DNA of 64,000 bases from NCBI RefSeq assembly GCF_018129685.1, contig NZ_JAFCLG010000018.1:1-64000 (forward strand). The letters run 5' to 3'. Positions 45,181-52,586 of the stretch are shown here, piece after piece; the first letter of the stretch is position 1, and each line of letters starts with the position of its first letter. Source of the stretch: Bradyrhizobium manausense. GTDB taxonomy: Bacteria; Pseudomonadota; Alphaproteobacteria; Rhizobiales; Xanthobacteraceae. A model generated the notes under the pieces. The model did not search any database, was not told the DNA's origin, and worked only from the letters and a program-made list of their open reading frames with translations. A program made the position numbers and the translations under genes.

Positions 45181-46530
45181 ATGCCCGATTTTCCGACACT
45201 GGCGAGCCTCGCCGCGGACCTCGAAAGCGGCCGCACCACCTCCCGCAAGCTGGTCGAGGCCTGCCTCGCAAGGATCACGGATCCCGCGGGCGAGGGTCAG
45301 CGCACCTTCATCCATGTCGACAAGGACGGCGCGCTCGCAACGGCGGATGCGATGGACACCTTGCGCAAGGCCAAGGCCGCACCGTCGCGCTATGCCGGTA
45401 TCCCGGTCTCGATCAAGGATCTGTTCGACATCAAGGGCCAGGTGACGCGCGCCGGCTCCCGCGCGCTCGACGATTCTCCGCCGGCCGAGCAGGATGCCGC
45501 CACCGTGGCGCGGCTGCGCAAGGCGGGCTTCGTCGTGATCGGGCGCACCAACATGACCGAGTTCGCCTATTCCGGTATCGGCATCAATCCGCACTATGGG
45601 ACACCCAAAGGCGCCTGGAACCGGGCCGAGGGTCATGTGCCCGGCGGCTCGTCCTCGGGCGCGGCGGTCTCCGTGATCGACGGCATGGCGCATGGCGCGC
45701 TCGGCACCGACACCGGCGGCTCCTGCCGCATTCCGGCGGCCTTCAACGGCATCGTCGGCTACAAGCCGACGCAGCGCCGCGTGCCGCTCGACGGCTCGGT
45801 GCCGCTGTCGTTCTCGCTCGACAGTATCGGGCCGCTGGCGCGATCGGTCAGCTGCTGTGCCATACTTGACGCGGTCCTTGCCAACGAACCGATCGTTGCG
45901 CTGAAGCCGCGGCCTGTAAAGGGTATGCGGCTCGCGGTGCCGACCACGATCGCACTGGACGATCTGGACGCCGCGGTCTCCGAGACCTTCGAGCGCGCGC
46001 TGAAGTCGCTGGCCGATCACGGCGCCATCATCGAGCGCATCGAGATGGCCGAATTCCACGACATCGGCCCGATGAACGCCAAGGGCGGCTTTGCGGCCTC
46101 CGAGAGCTACGCCTGGCATCGCTATCTCATCACCGCCAAGGGCGACGTCTACGACCCCAGGGTCTCCGTGCGCATCCTGCGCGGCGAGGCGCAGAGCGCG
46201 GCCGACTACATCGATCTCCTCAACGAGCGCCGCTCGCTGATCGCCCGCGTCAATGCGCGCATCGCGCCCTATGACGCGCTGGTGCTGCCGACCACGGCCA
46301 ACACGCCGCCCAAGATTCTGGATTTGGCCGACGACAAGGCGTTCACGACCCAGAACCTGCGCGCGCTGCGCAATTGCACATTCATCAACATGATCGACGG
46401 CTGCGCCATCTCGGTCCCTGCGCATCGCGAAGGCGATGTTCCTGTCGGCCTGATGCTTGCAGGGGCGGGCGGCTCGGACCGCCGTATCTTTGAACTTGCT
46501 GCCGGCATGGAGGCCGTCATTCGTGTTTGA
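45181..46530 (+). CDS. Amidase-signature family amidase
   Basis: 449 residues. The catalytic Ser-cisSer-Lys set is complete: Lys in GIPVSIKDLFD, the cis-Ser in GGSSSGAAVSV, and the nucleophile Ser in GTDTGGSCRIPAAFNGIVGYKPT. It hydrolyses an amide in the cytoplasm, as no signal peptide is visible. It overlaps the DUF2848 gene by eight bases, implying co-translation. Candidates include aryl- and alkyl-amidases; the substrate is unknown. It is unlikely to be GatA, because no gatB or gatC is near and the C-terminal part is short. Confidence 0.92.
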   Translation: MPDFPTLASLAADLESGRTTSRKLVEACLARITDPAGEGQRTFIHVDKDGALATADAMDTLRKAKAAPSRYAGIPVSIKDLFDIKGQVTRAGSRALDDSPPAEQDAATVARLRKAGFVVIGRTNMTEFAYSGIGINPHYGTPKGAWNRAEGHVPGGSSSGAAVSVIDGMAHGALGTDTGGSCRIPAAFNGIVGYKPTQRRVPLDGSVPLSFSLDSIGPLARSVSCCAILDAVLANEPIVALKPRPVKGMRLAVPTTIALDDLDAAVSETFERALKSLADHGAIIERIEMAEFHDIGPMNAKGGFAASESYAWHRYLITAKGDVYDPRVSVRILRGEAQSAADYIDLLNERRSLIARVNARIAPYDALVLPTTANTPPKILDLADDKAFTTQNLRALRNCTFINMIDGCAISVPAHREGDVPVGLMLAGAGGSDRRIFELAAGMEAVIRV

Positions 46531-47209
46531 CCTGACTTTCACCGTCGACGCCCAGGACACCACCACGCCGCTGGCGCTCGCTATCGACCAGATGGTGATC
46601 GCCGGCTGGACCGGCCGCGACGCGATCGCGCGCGACAAGCACATCGACGAGCTCGAGGCGATGGGCATCGCCCGGCCGGCCTCGACGCCGATCTACTACC
46701 GCGCCTCGGCGCGGCGGCTGACGCAGGAAGACAGCATCGAATGCACAGGCGGGGATTCTAGCGGCGAGGTCGAGTTCGTGCTGATCGGCTGGCAGGGCCG
46801 GATCTTCGTTGGCTGCGGCTCCGATCACACCGACCGCAAGGTCGAGGCCTACAACGTCACCGTCTCCAAGCAAATGTGCGACAAGCCGATCGCATCGACG
46901 CTGTGGGAGCTCGAAGACGTCATCGGCCATTGGGACAAGATGATCCTGCGTTCCTGGGCCACGATCAAAGGCGAGCGCGTGCTCTACCAGGAGGGCACAT
47001 TGGATGCGATGCTGCCGGTTGCCGATTTGATCGCGCGCGGCTTCGAAGGCGGAAAATTCCCTGATGGCTGCGCCATGTTCGGCGGCACCTTCGCCGCCAA
47101 AGGCGGCATCCGCCCCGCCGAGCGCTTCGACTTCGAACTGGAAGATCCGGTGCTCAAGCGCATAATCAAGCATGGCTATGATGTGGTGACGCTGCCGGTG
47201 CGGGGCTGA
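46523..47209 (+). CDS. DUF2848-family protein
   Basis: 228 residues matching DUF2848, found mostly in proteobacteria next to amidases or hydantoin-related genes. Recognisable pieces are MVIAGWTGRDAIARDKHIDELEAMGIARP near residues 24-52, IYYRASARRLTQ, FVGCGSDHTDRKVEAYNVTVSKQMCDKP and DGCAMFGGTFAAKGGIRP. The fold of the family is reported to resemble fumarylacetoacetate hydrolases; activity is unknown. A GTG at 46523 inside the amidase stop region gives the conserved start FDLTFTV. Confidence 0.82.
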   Translation: MFDLTFTVDAQDTTTPLALAIDQMVIAGWTGRDAIARDKHIDELEAMGIARPASTPIYYRASARRLTQEDSIECTGGDSSGEVEFVLIGWQGRIFVGCGSDHTDRKVEAYNVTVSKQMCDKPIASTLWELEDVIGHWDKMILRSWATIKGERVLYQEGTLDAMLPVADLIARGFEGGKFPDGCAMFGGTFAAKGGIRPAERFDFELEDPVLKRIIKHGYDVVTLPVRG

Positions 47210-47265
47210 GGTTCTCACACGGAAATCGGGTGGTTGCGGCCGTCAAAACTTGCGACACACTCTCC

Positions 47266-47371
47266 GTCATTCCGGGGCTCGCCCCTCGGCGCGAGCCCGG
47301 AATCCATCGTGCAGAATAGTCGGTGGATGAATGGATTCCGGGTTCGCGACTTTGTCGCGCCCCGGAATGAC
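47266..47371. repeat. Family-C palindromic repeat
   Basis: GTCATTCCGGGG (from 47266) and CCCCGGAATGAC (to 47371) are perfect outer arms. Inner GAATCCAT/ATGGATTC also pair. It ends 11 bp before the oxygenase start codon, so it may affect translation. Confidence 0.88.
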
Positions 47372-47382
47372 GGAGAGATAGG

Positions 47383-48138
47383 ATGATCGCTATGGCTATC
47401 GCCAAACGTGTTGCCTCACCTGACTCTGCATCTGACCTCGCCGCCCGTGTCGACTCCCTCGACTGGTCCCAACTCACCGCCGAACTCGACGCCCAGGGCT
47501 GCGCTGTCCTCAAAGGCCTGCTCACGCCGGACCAATGCCGCGCCATCACCGCCCTCTATCGCGACGACGCGCACTTCCGCAGCCGCATCGTCATGGGCCG
47601 CCACGGCTTTGGCCGCGGCGAATACAAATATTTCTCCTATCCGCTGCCCGGCTTGGTCGCGGAGCTGCGCCCGGTGCTCTATGCGCACCTCCAGGGCGTC
47701 GCTAACCGCTGGAACGAGGCGATGGGGATCGACATCCGCTACCCCACAGCACATGCCGCGTTCCTGAAGCGCTGCCATGACGCGGGGCAGGCGCGGCCGA
47801 CGCCGCTGCTGCTGCAATATGAGGCTGGCGACTTCAACTGCCTGCATCAGGACCTCTATGGCGAGCACGTGTTCCCGCTTCAGGTGGCGATCCTGCTCTC
47901 CGAGCCTGGTCGCGATTTCACCGGCGGCGAGTTCGTGCTGACCGAGCAACGCCCGCGCATGCAGTCGCGCGCCGAGGTGGTTCCACTGGCGCAGGGCGAT
48001 GCGGTCGCCTTCGCTGTGCATCATCGCCCGGTGCAGGGGACACGCGGCACCTACCGCGTTAATCTCCGCCACGGCGTCAGCCGGATCAGGTCCGGCCGGC
48101 GCCACACGCTGGGTGTGATCTTTCACGATGCAAAATGA
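47383..48138 (+). CDS. COG3826-type 2-oxoglutarate/Fe(II) oxygenase (Oxygenase-NA)
   Basis: 251 residues of the family described as oxygenase for damaged DNA (COG3826). The Fe site is HQD (H155, D157), with distal His around 213/214 and a 2-oxoglutarate-binding Arg following (TYRVNLRHGVSR). The conserved stretches RIVMGRHGFGRGEYKYFSYPLP, FPLQVAILLSEPGRDFTGGEF and RHTLGVIFHDA are typical. It directly precedes alkB, with a 9-bp gap, which supports a repair role. No activity is known to me for the family in detail. Confidence 0.88.
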   Translation: MIAMAIAKRVASPDSASDLAARVDSLDWSQLTAELDAQGCAVLKGLLTPDQCRAITALYRDDAHFRSRIVMGRHGFGRGEYKYFSYPLPGLVAELRPVLYAHLQGVANRWNEAMGIDIRYPTAHAAFLKRCHDAGQARPTPLLLQYEAGDFNCLHQDLYGEHVFPLQVAILLSEPGRDFTGGEFVLTEQRPRMQSRAEVVPLAQGDAVAFAVHHRPVQGTRGTYRVNLRHGVSRIRSGRRHTLGVIFHDAK

Positions 48139-48147
48139 GCGCAGGCG

Positions 48148-48801
48148 TTGACGGCTGATCTGTTCGATAGCGTTGCAGAGGCGCAGCCGTCGCGCGAGGA
48201 GATCGCCGACGGCGCCGTGCTGCTGCGCGGTTTCGTCAGGCCGATCGAGAGCGAGCTGATCCACGCCGTGCGCGCCATCGTGGCGCAATCGCCGTTCCGC
48301 CGGATGACGACGCCTGGCGGCCACCAGATGTCGGTCGCCATGACCAATTGCGGCGAGCGCGGCTGGATCACCGATCACACCGGGTATCGCTACGATCCCA
48401 TCGATCCGCGAATCGGGGATCCGTGGCCCGCGATGCCGCCAGTGCTGCGCGATCTCGCCCGCCGCGCGGCGGAGCATGGCGGCTTCCGGAACTTCGCGCC
48501 GGATGCCTGCCTCGTCAACCGCTACGAGCCCGGCACGCGGCTGTCGCTGCATCAGGACAAGGACGAGCTGGATTATTCGGCGCCGATTGTTTCGGTCTCA
48601 CTTGGACTGCCCGCGACCTTCCTGTTCGGCGGCCTCGCGCGCGGCGACAAGCCGCGCCGCTTCCGGCTGGTCCATGGCGACGTCGTCGTGTGGGGTGGCC
48701 CGTCGCGCCTTGCTTATCACGGCGTCGCGCCGCTCGCCGATGGCGAGCATGCGCTGCTCGGCCGCATCAGGATCAATCTGACCTTTCGCCGGACCCGTTG
48801 A
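48148..48801 (+). CDS. alkB: AlkB DNA oxidative demethylase
   Basis: 217 residues aligning along the length of E. coli AlkB, which removes methyl groups from N1-methyladenine and N3-methylcytosine. The motif PGGHQMSVAMTNCG, the Fe ligands H135, D137 (LHQDKDE) and H191 (AYHGV), and the 2-oxoglutarate Arg residues R208 and R214 (RINLTFRR) are intact. Numbering is offset by four from E. coli. A TTG start at 48148, nine bases after the upstream oxygenase stop, gives the E. coli-like N terminus (DLFDSVAEAQP). No Ada-type regulator is adjacent. Confidence 0.95.
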   Translation: MTADLFDSVAEAQPSREEIADGAVLLRGFVRPIESELIHAVRAIVAQSPFRRMTTPGGHQMSVAMTNCGERGWITDHTGYRYDPIDPRIGDPWPAMPPVLRDLARRAAEHGGFRNFAPDACLVNRYEPGTRLSLHQDKDELDYSAPIVSVSLGLPATFLFGGLARGDKPRRFRLVHGDVVVWGGPSRLAYHGVAPLADGEHALLGRIRINLTFRRTR

Positions 48802-48804
48802 TGC

Positions 48805-50430
48805 CTAAGGCTTCGGCGGATGGATGAACGCCCAAGGGCTGACTTCGGAATCCCTGGTCACTTCCACCGAGATCAGATACGGCCCGCCGTGGCTAAGCGC
48901 CTTCTCCATCGCCGCCTTGAACTGGTCCGGCGCCGTGACGCGCGCAGAGGCGACGCCGAAGGATTCTGCCAGCTTGACGAAGTCGGGATTGACGAGGTCG
49001 GACGCCACCACGCGGCCGTCGAAGCGTTCGCGCTGGTCGCGGCGGACATTGCCATAGGCGTTGTTGTTGAACACCAGCGTCACCACGCCGATGTTGAACT
49101 GCACCGCGGTGGCAAGCTCCTGCACGCCGAACATGAAGCCGCCATCGCCGGTGATCGCCACCACCGGCTTGTCGGGATTGGCGACCTTGGCGCCCAGCGC
49201 GGTCGGGAAGCCCGAGCCGAGCGTGCCCTGATAGCCTGAGGTGATGAAGGTGCGTGGCTCATAGATCGGAAAGCCGTACCAGGAGGCAAAGCCGAACTGC
49301 GACAGTTCATCGGTGACGATCGCGTTCGCCGGCAGCACCTCGCGCAAGATGTTCAGATACGCCATCTGCGGCTGGATGCGCTGGATCTCCTGCTGCGCAG
49401 TCGCGGTGGCGTCTCGGATCGCGGCGCGACGGCCAGCGGTCTTGCTGTAGCCGGCCTTGCTGACGGCGGCGGCAAGATCCGCGGTCGCGGCTTTGGCATC
49501 TGCGACAATCGCCGTGTTCGGGGGATAGCGCCGCATCTCGACCGGATCGATGTCGATGCGGATGCTCTTGAGACCGTCGGGCTGGTACGGCCAGCGCGAC
49601 ATCGTCGGCAGCTCCAGCCGCGTGCCGATGCCGATCATCAGATCGGTCTTGGCCCACAGCTTGTAGGCGGCGGCCATGGTGAGGCCAAGCTCGTGCGCAT
49701 TGGAGACGATGCCGCGGCCGCTGCGGAAGGCGACGACTGGCGCATCGATCATCTCGGCGAGTTCGAGGATTTCGTCACGTGCGTCGATCGCACCGCTGCC
49801 GACGAAGATCATCGGTGCCCTGCTGTTCTTGATCAGCGCCGCGGCCTGCTTGATCAAATCAGGGTCAGGCCGCGGCGCGGGCAGGGGCTCCAGCACCTGT
49901 GCGGCGGCGGTGTCGGCGCGCTGCGTAAAGATGTCCCAGGGCATTTCGACCGAGGCAGGACCAGGTCGTCCCGACATCATCTCCTGGAAAGCGCGCGCGA
50001 CGGTGGTCGGTGCATTGCCGGGATGTTCGATTCGATCGGCCCATTTCACATAGGTGCGCAAGGTCGCGAGCTGGTCCGGCATCTCGTGCAGATGACCGCG
50101 GCCCCTGCCGAGAAACTGCGTCGGCACCTGGCCGGTGACGCACAGCACCGGCTCGTTGCAGCCGAACGCGGTCAGCAGCGCCGCGCTGGCGTTGAGCACG
50201 CCGGGGCCGGGCACCACGCTGAACACGCCGGGCTTGCCGCTGGAGCGCGCATAGCCGAAAGCCATGTAACCGCAGGCCTGCTCGTGCCGTGCACCGATCA
50301 CCTTGAGCTGGGCCTGGTGGAAGGCGTCGAACAGGCCGTAGACCTGCGCGCCGGGCAGGCCGAACACGGTGTCGACACCATGGGCGACAAGCCCGCTTAC
50401 GATTGCTTCGCCGCCGGTGAGGGTGGTCAT
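48805..50430 (-). CDS. Thiamine pyrophosphate-dependent enzyme (acetolactate synthase-like)
   Basis: 541 residues, three-domain TPP enzyme. The activating Glu is in IGARHEQACGYMAFGYAR (about 50). The middle domain includes LMIGIGTRL, and the TPP/Mg motif is TGDGGFMFGVQELATAVQFN...NNN. It lacks membrane segments. Relatives include acetolactate synthase, benzoylformate decarboxylase and glyoxylate carboligase. Located at the 3' end of the homoprotocatechuate operon, 27 bp after the FAH-family gene, but no known step of that pathway needs TPP. The partner reaction is unresolved. Confidence 0.85.
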   Translation of the reverse strand: MTTLTGGEAIVSGLVAHGVDTVFGLPGAQVYGLFDAFHQAQLKVIGARHEQACGYMAFGYARSSGKPGVFSVVPGPGVLNASAALLTAFGCNEPVLCVTGQVPTQFLGRGRGHLHEMPDQLATLRTYVKWADRIEHPGNAPTTVARAFQEMMSGRPGPASVEMPWDIFTQRADTAAAQVLEPLPAPRPDPDLIKQAAALIKNSRAPMIFVGSGAIDARDEILELAEMIDAPVVAFRSGRGIVSNAHELGLTMAAAYKLWAKTDLMIGIGTRLELPTMSRWPYQPDGLKSIRIDIDPVEMRRYPPNTAIVADAKAATADLAAAVSKAGYSKTAGRRAAIRDATATAQQEIQRIQPQMAYLNILREVLPANAIVTDELSQFGFASWYGFPIYEPRTFITSGYQGTLGSGFPTALGAKVANPDKPVVAITGDGGFMFGVQELATAVQFNIGVVTLVFNNNAYGNVRRDQRERFDGRVVASDLVNPDFVKLAESFGVASARVTAPDQFKAAMEKALSHGGPYLISVEVTRDSEVSPWAFIHPPKP

Positions 50431-50457
50431 TGCATCATTCCATTTCGATTGTTGTCT

Positions 50458-51327
50458 TCAGACTTCGTCGACGACACCGTTGCGCAACGTGCCGATGCCC
50501 TCGGCCGCGACGTCGATGACGTCGCCGGGCTTCAGATAGCGCGGCGGATCGAACCGCGCACCCGCACCCGTCGGCGTACCCGTGACGATGACGTCGCCGG
50601 GGACGAGCGTTGCGAAGGTCGAGATATAGCTGATGAGATAGCGAAACGGAAACATCAGGCGGCTGGTGCGATCGTCCTGCCGCAACTCGCCATTGACATG
50701 CGTGGTCAACCTGATGTCGGCGATCTGCGCTTCCCGGATGTACGGCACGAGCCACGGCCCAAGGCTGCCGCTGGAATCGAAGTTCTTGCCCTGCGTCACG
50801 TTGAACTTGGCGTGCCGCAGCCAGTCGCGCACCGAGCCTTCGTTGCAGAGCGTGAGCGCTGCGATGTGGTCGAGCGCGGTACTTTCCTTGATGTGCCGGC
50901 CGGGCTTACCGATCACCAGTACGATCTCGCCCTCGTAGTCGAGCTGCTCGGACGCGCGCGGACGTACCAGCGGCGTGCCATGCCCGACGAAAGAGCGTGG
51001 GCTCCGCATGAACATGCTCGGATATTTCGGCGCCTCCTGGCCGTCCTTGTATTCGGCGTTGCGATCGGGATAGTTGACGCCGATGCAAATGATCTTCTCC
51101 GGCGCAGGCACGGGCGGCAGCCAGGTGATCTCGTCGAGAGCATGAACCGGCGTGCGGCTGGCGGCTTCTTCGGCAAAGCTCACGAGCTTGCCGGCGGCGA
51201 TCACCTCGCGCAGCGTCGGATAGTCTTTTGCGTGGCGCGCGGAGAGATCGACGATGCCGCCCTCGAGGACGGCGCCGTAGCGGGTTTCACCCTTGATGGA
51301 ATAGGTGGCGAGGCGAGGGAGCTTCAT
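50458..51327 (-). CDS. Fumarylacetoacetate hydrolase-family protein, HpaG-like
   Basis: 289 residues. The metal-binding acids lie in LDYEGEIVLVIGK, and the catalytic segment QGKNFDSSGSLGPWLV and TGTPTGAGARFDPPRYLKPGD are family hallmarks. E. coli HpaG is a fused pair of such domains that isomerises and decarboxylates 5-oxopent-3-ene-1,2,5-tricarboxylate. This protein has a single catalytic domain with an N-terminal YGAVLEGGIVDL segment. In this operon it is the best candidate for that step, yet related enzymes do other hydrolyses. ATG 51327 follows a family-A repeat. Confidence 0.85.
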   Translation of the reverse strand: MKLPRLATYSIKGETRYGAVLEGGIVDLSARHAKDYPTLREVIAAGKLVSFAEEAASRTPVHALDEITWLPPVPAPEKIICIGVNYPDRNAEYKDGQEAPKYPSMFMRSPRSFVGHGTPLVRPRASEQLDYEGEIVLVIGKPGRHIKESTALDHIAALTLCNEGSVRDWLRHAKFNVTQGKNFDSSGSLGPWLVPYIREAQIADIRLTTHVNGELRQDDRTSRLMFPFRYLISYISTFATLVPGDVIVTGTPTGAGARFDPPRYLKPGDVIDVAAEGIGTLRNGVVDEV

Positions 51328-51342
51328 TGGCGAGATTTTCCT

Positions 51343-51469
51343 GTCGTCCCGGCGAAGGCCGGGACCCATACCGCGAAATCTATCAATTGTATCCGGTAGG
51401 AGTACCGAACAACGTGTCTTGGCCAAACGTCTCCCTGCGGTGATGGGTCCCGGCCTTCGCCGGGGCGAC
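51343..51469. repeat. Family-A palindromic repeat inside the hpa operon
   Basis: Arms GTCGTCCCGGCGAAGGCCGGGACCCA (left, from 51343) and its reverse complement (right, to 51469) match except one base. It sits between hpaD and the FAH-family gene, ending 15 bp before the latter's start codon on the minus strand. Confidence 0.88.
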
Positions 51470-51497
51470 GGGGAAAGAGTTCTGGCCGGTAACGGCA

Positions 51498-52481
51498 TCA
51501 ATCGGCCACCAGCACGTCGGCCACAAACTTCGGGTCGCGCACGGCCTGGCCCGAGAACGGCGAGCCCTGCTCGAACCAGGATCGCGGCGCTGGTGCGCCC
51601 CACAACGTCTGGCGCCGCGGATCTCGCAGCGACCAGCGCAGCGGCTCGTGGTCGTGATCGCCGGTGAAGTAGTCGCTGGTGTAGAGCTCCAGGCGATGTC
51701 CGTCGGGATCGCGCACATAGAGGAAGAACGCGTTTGAAATGCCGTGGCGTCCGGGGCCGCGCTCGATGTTCTTGACAAAGCCCTGGGACGCCATGACGTC
51801 GCAGAGATGGATGATGTTCATCGCCGTCGGTGTCCAATACGCGAAATGGTGCAGCCGCGGGCCCTTGCCGTTGGTGATGGCGAAGTCGTGGACGTTGCCC
51901 TTGCGATGCATCCAGGCCGCCGCGATGCGTCCGTTCGGTCCATCCTCCTCGGCATATTCGGTGAGGCGGAAGCCGAGACGTGCATAGAAGTCGATGGTGT
52001 CCTGGACCTCGGCGGCGAACACGTTGAAATGGTCGAGCCGCTGCGGATGGCATCCCCTGTAGAGGTCATAGCGGCGCAGCAGATGCGGCCGCCGGTCCAT
52101 CGACGCATAGAGCTCGATCTGGAAGCCGAACGGATCGGTGAATTGCAGCGTGCGGCCCTGGAAGGGCTGGTCGACGAAGGCGGAGGCGAGGCCGCTCTCG
52201 GAGAGGAATTTCGCGGCCTTGTCGAGATCGCCGTCATTGCCGACCTTGAAGCCGAGTCTCTTGCAGGCGGGCACGGCCGCCTTGCGCAGCACGAGCGAGT
52301 GATGCTGATGCTCCTCGGCGGCACGCAGGTAAACGACCTTGTCGTCGGCGTCCTCGACATGCAGGCCTACGACGGTCTCGTAGAACTCGCGGCTCAGCTT
52401 CAGGTCGGTGACCTCGAGCACGACGTGGCTGGAGCGGATGATGTTGAACGGCGGCTCGAAGACATGTTGCGGTACCGGCAT
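51498..52481 (-). CDS. hpaD: 3,4-dihydroxyphenylacetate 2,3-dioxygenase (extradiol, VOC fold)
   Basis: 327 residues. Two VOC domains; the second holds the Fe/Mn site as H151 (RLDHFNVF), H211 or H212 (LHHFAYW) and E265 (RLELYTSD). H198 (VHDF), N153 and Y255 occupy the active-site positions of Brevibacterium fuscum HPCD (H200, N157 and Y257 there). This is ring cleavage of homoprotocatechuate to 5-carboxymethyl-2-hydroxymuconate semialdehyde. It lies next to hpaE as in other meta-pathway operons, which makes the assignment strong. Confidence 0.92.
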   Translation of the reverse strand: MPVPQHVFEPPFNIIRSSHVVLEVTDLKLSREFYETVVGLHVEDADDKVVYLRAAEEHQHHSLVLRKAAVPACKRLGFKVGNDGDLDKAAKFLSESGLASAFVDQPFQGRTLQFTDPFGFQIELYASMDRRPHLLRRYDLYRGCHPQRLDHFNVFAAEVQDTIDFYARLGFRLTEYAEEDGPNGRIAAAWMHRKGNVHDFAITNGKGPRLHHFAYWTPTAMNIIHLCDVMASQGFVKNIERGPGRHGISNAFFLYVRDPDGHRLELYTSDYFTGDHDHEPLRWSLRDPRRQTLWGAPAPRSWFEQGSPFSGQAVRDPKFVADVLVAD

Positions 52482-52505
52482 TTGCGTTTCCCCTCTTTGG
52501 GCCCC

Positions 52506-52579
52506 GTCATTCCGGGGCGGTCCGTCAGGACCGAACCCGGAATCTCGAGGTTCCGGGTTCGCTTCGCGCCCGGAACGAC
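52506..52579. repeat. Family-C palindromic repeat inside the hpa operon
   Basis: GTCATTCCGGG (from 52506) pairs imperfectly with CCCGGAACGAC (to 52579), and GAACCCGGAA with TTCCGGGTTC inside. It separates hpaE from hpaD. Confidence 0.82.
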
Positions 52580-52586
52580 GGTGCTT

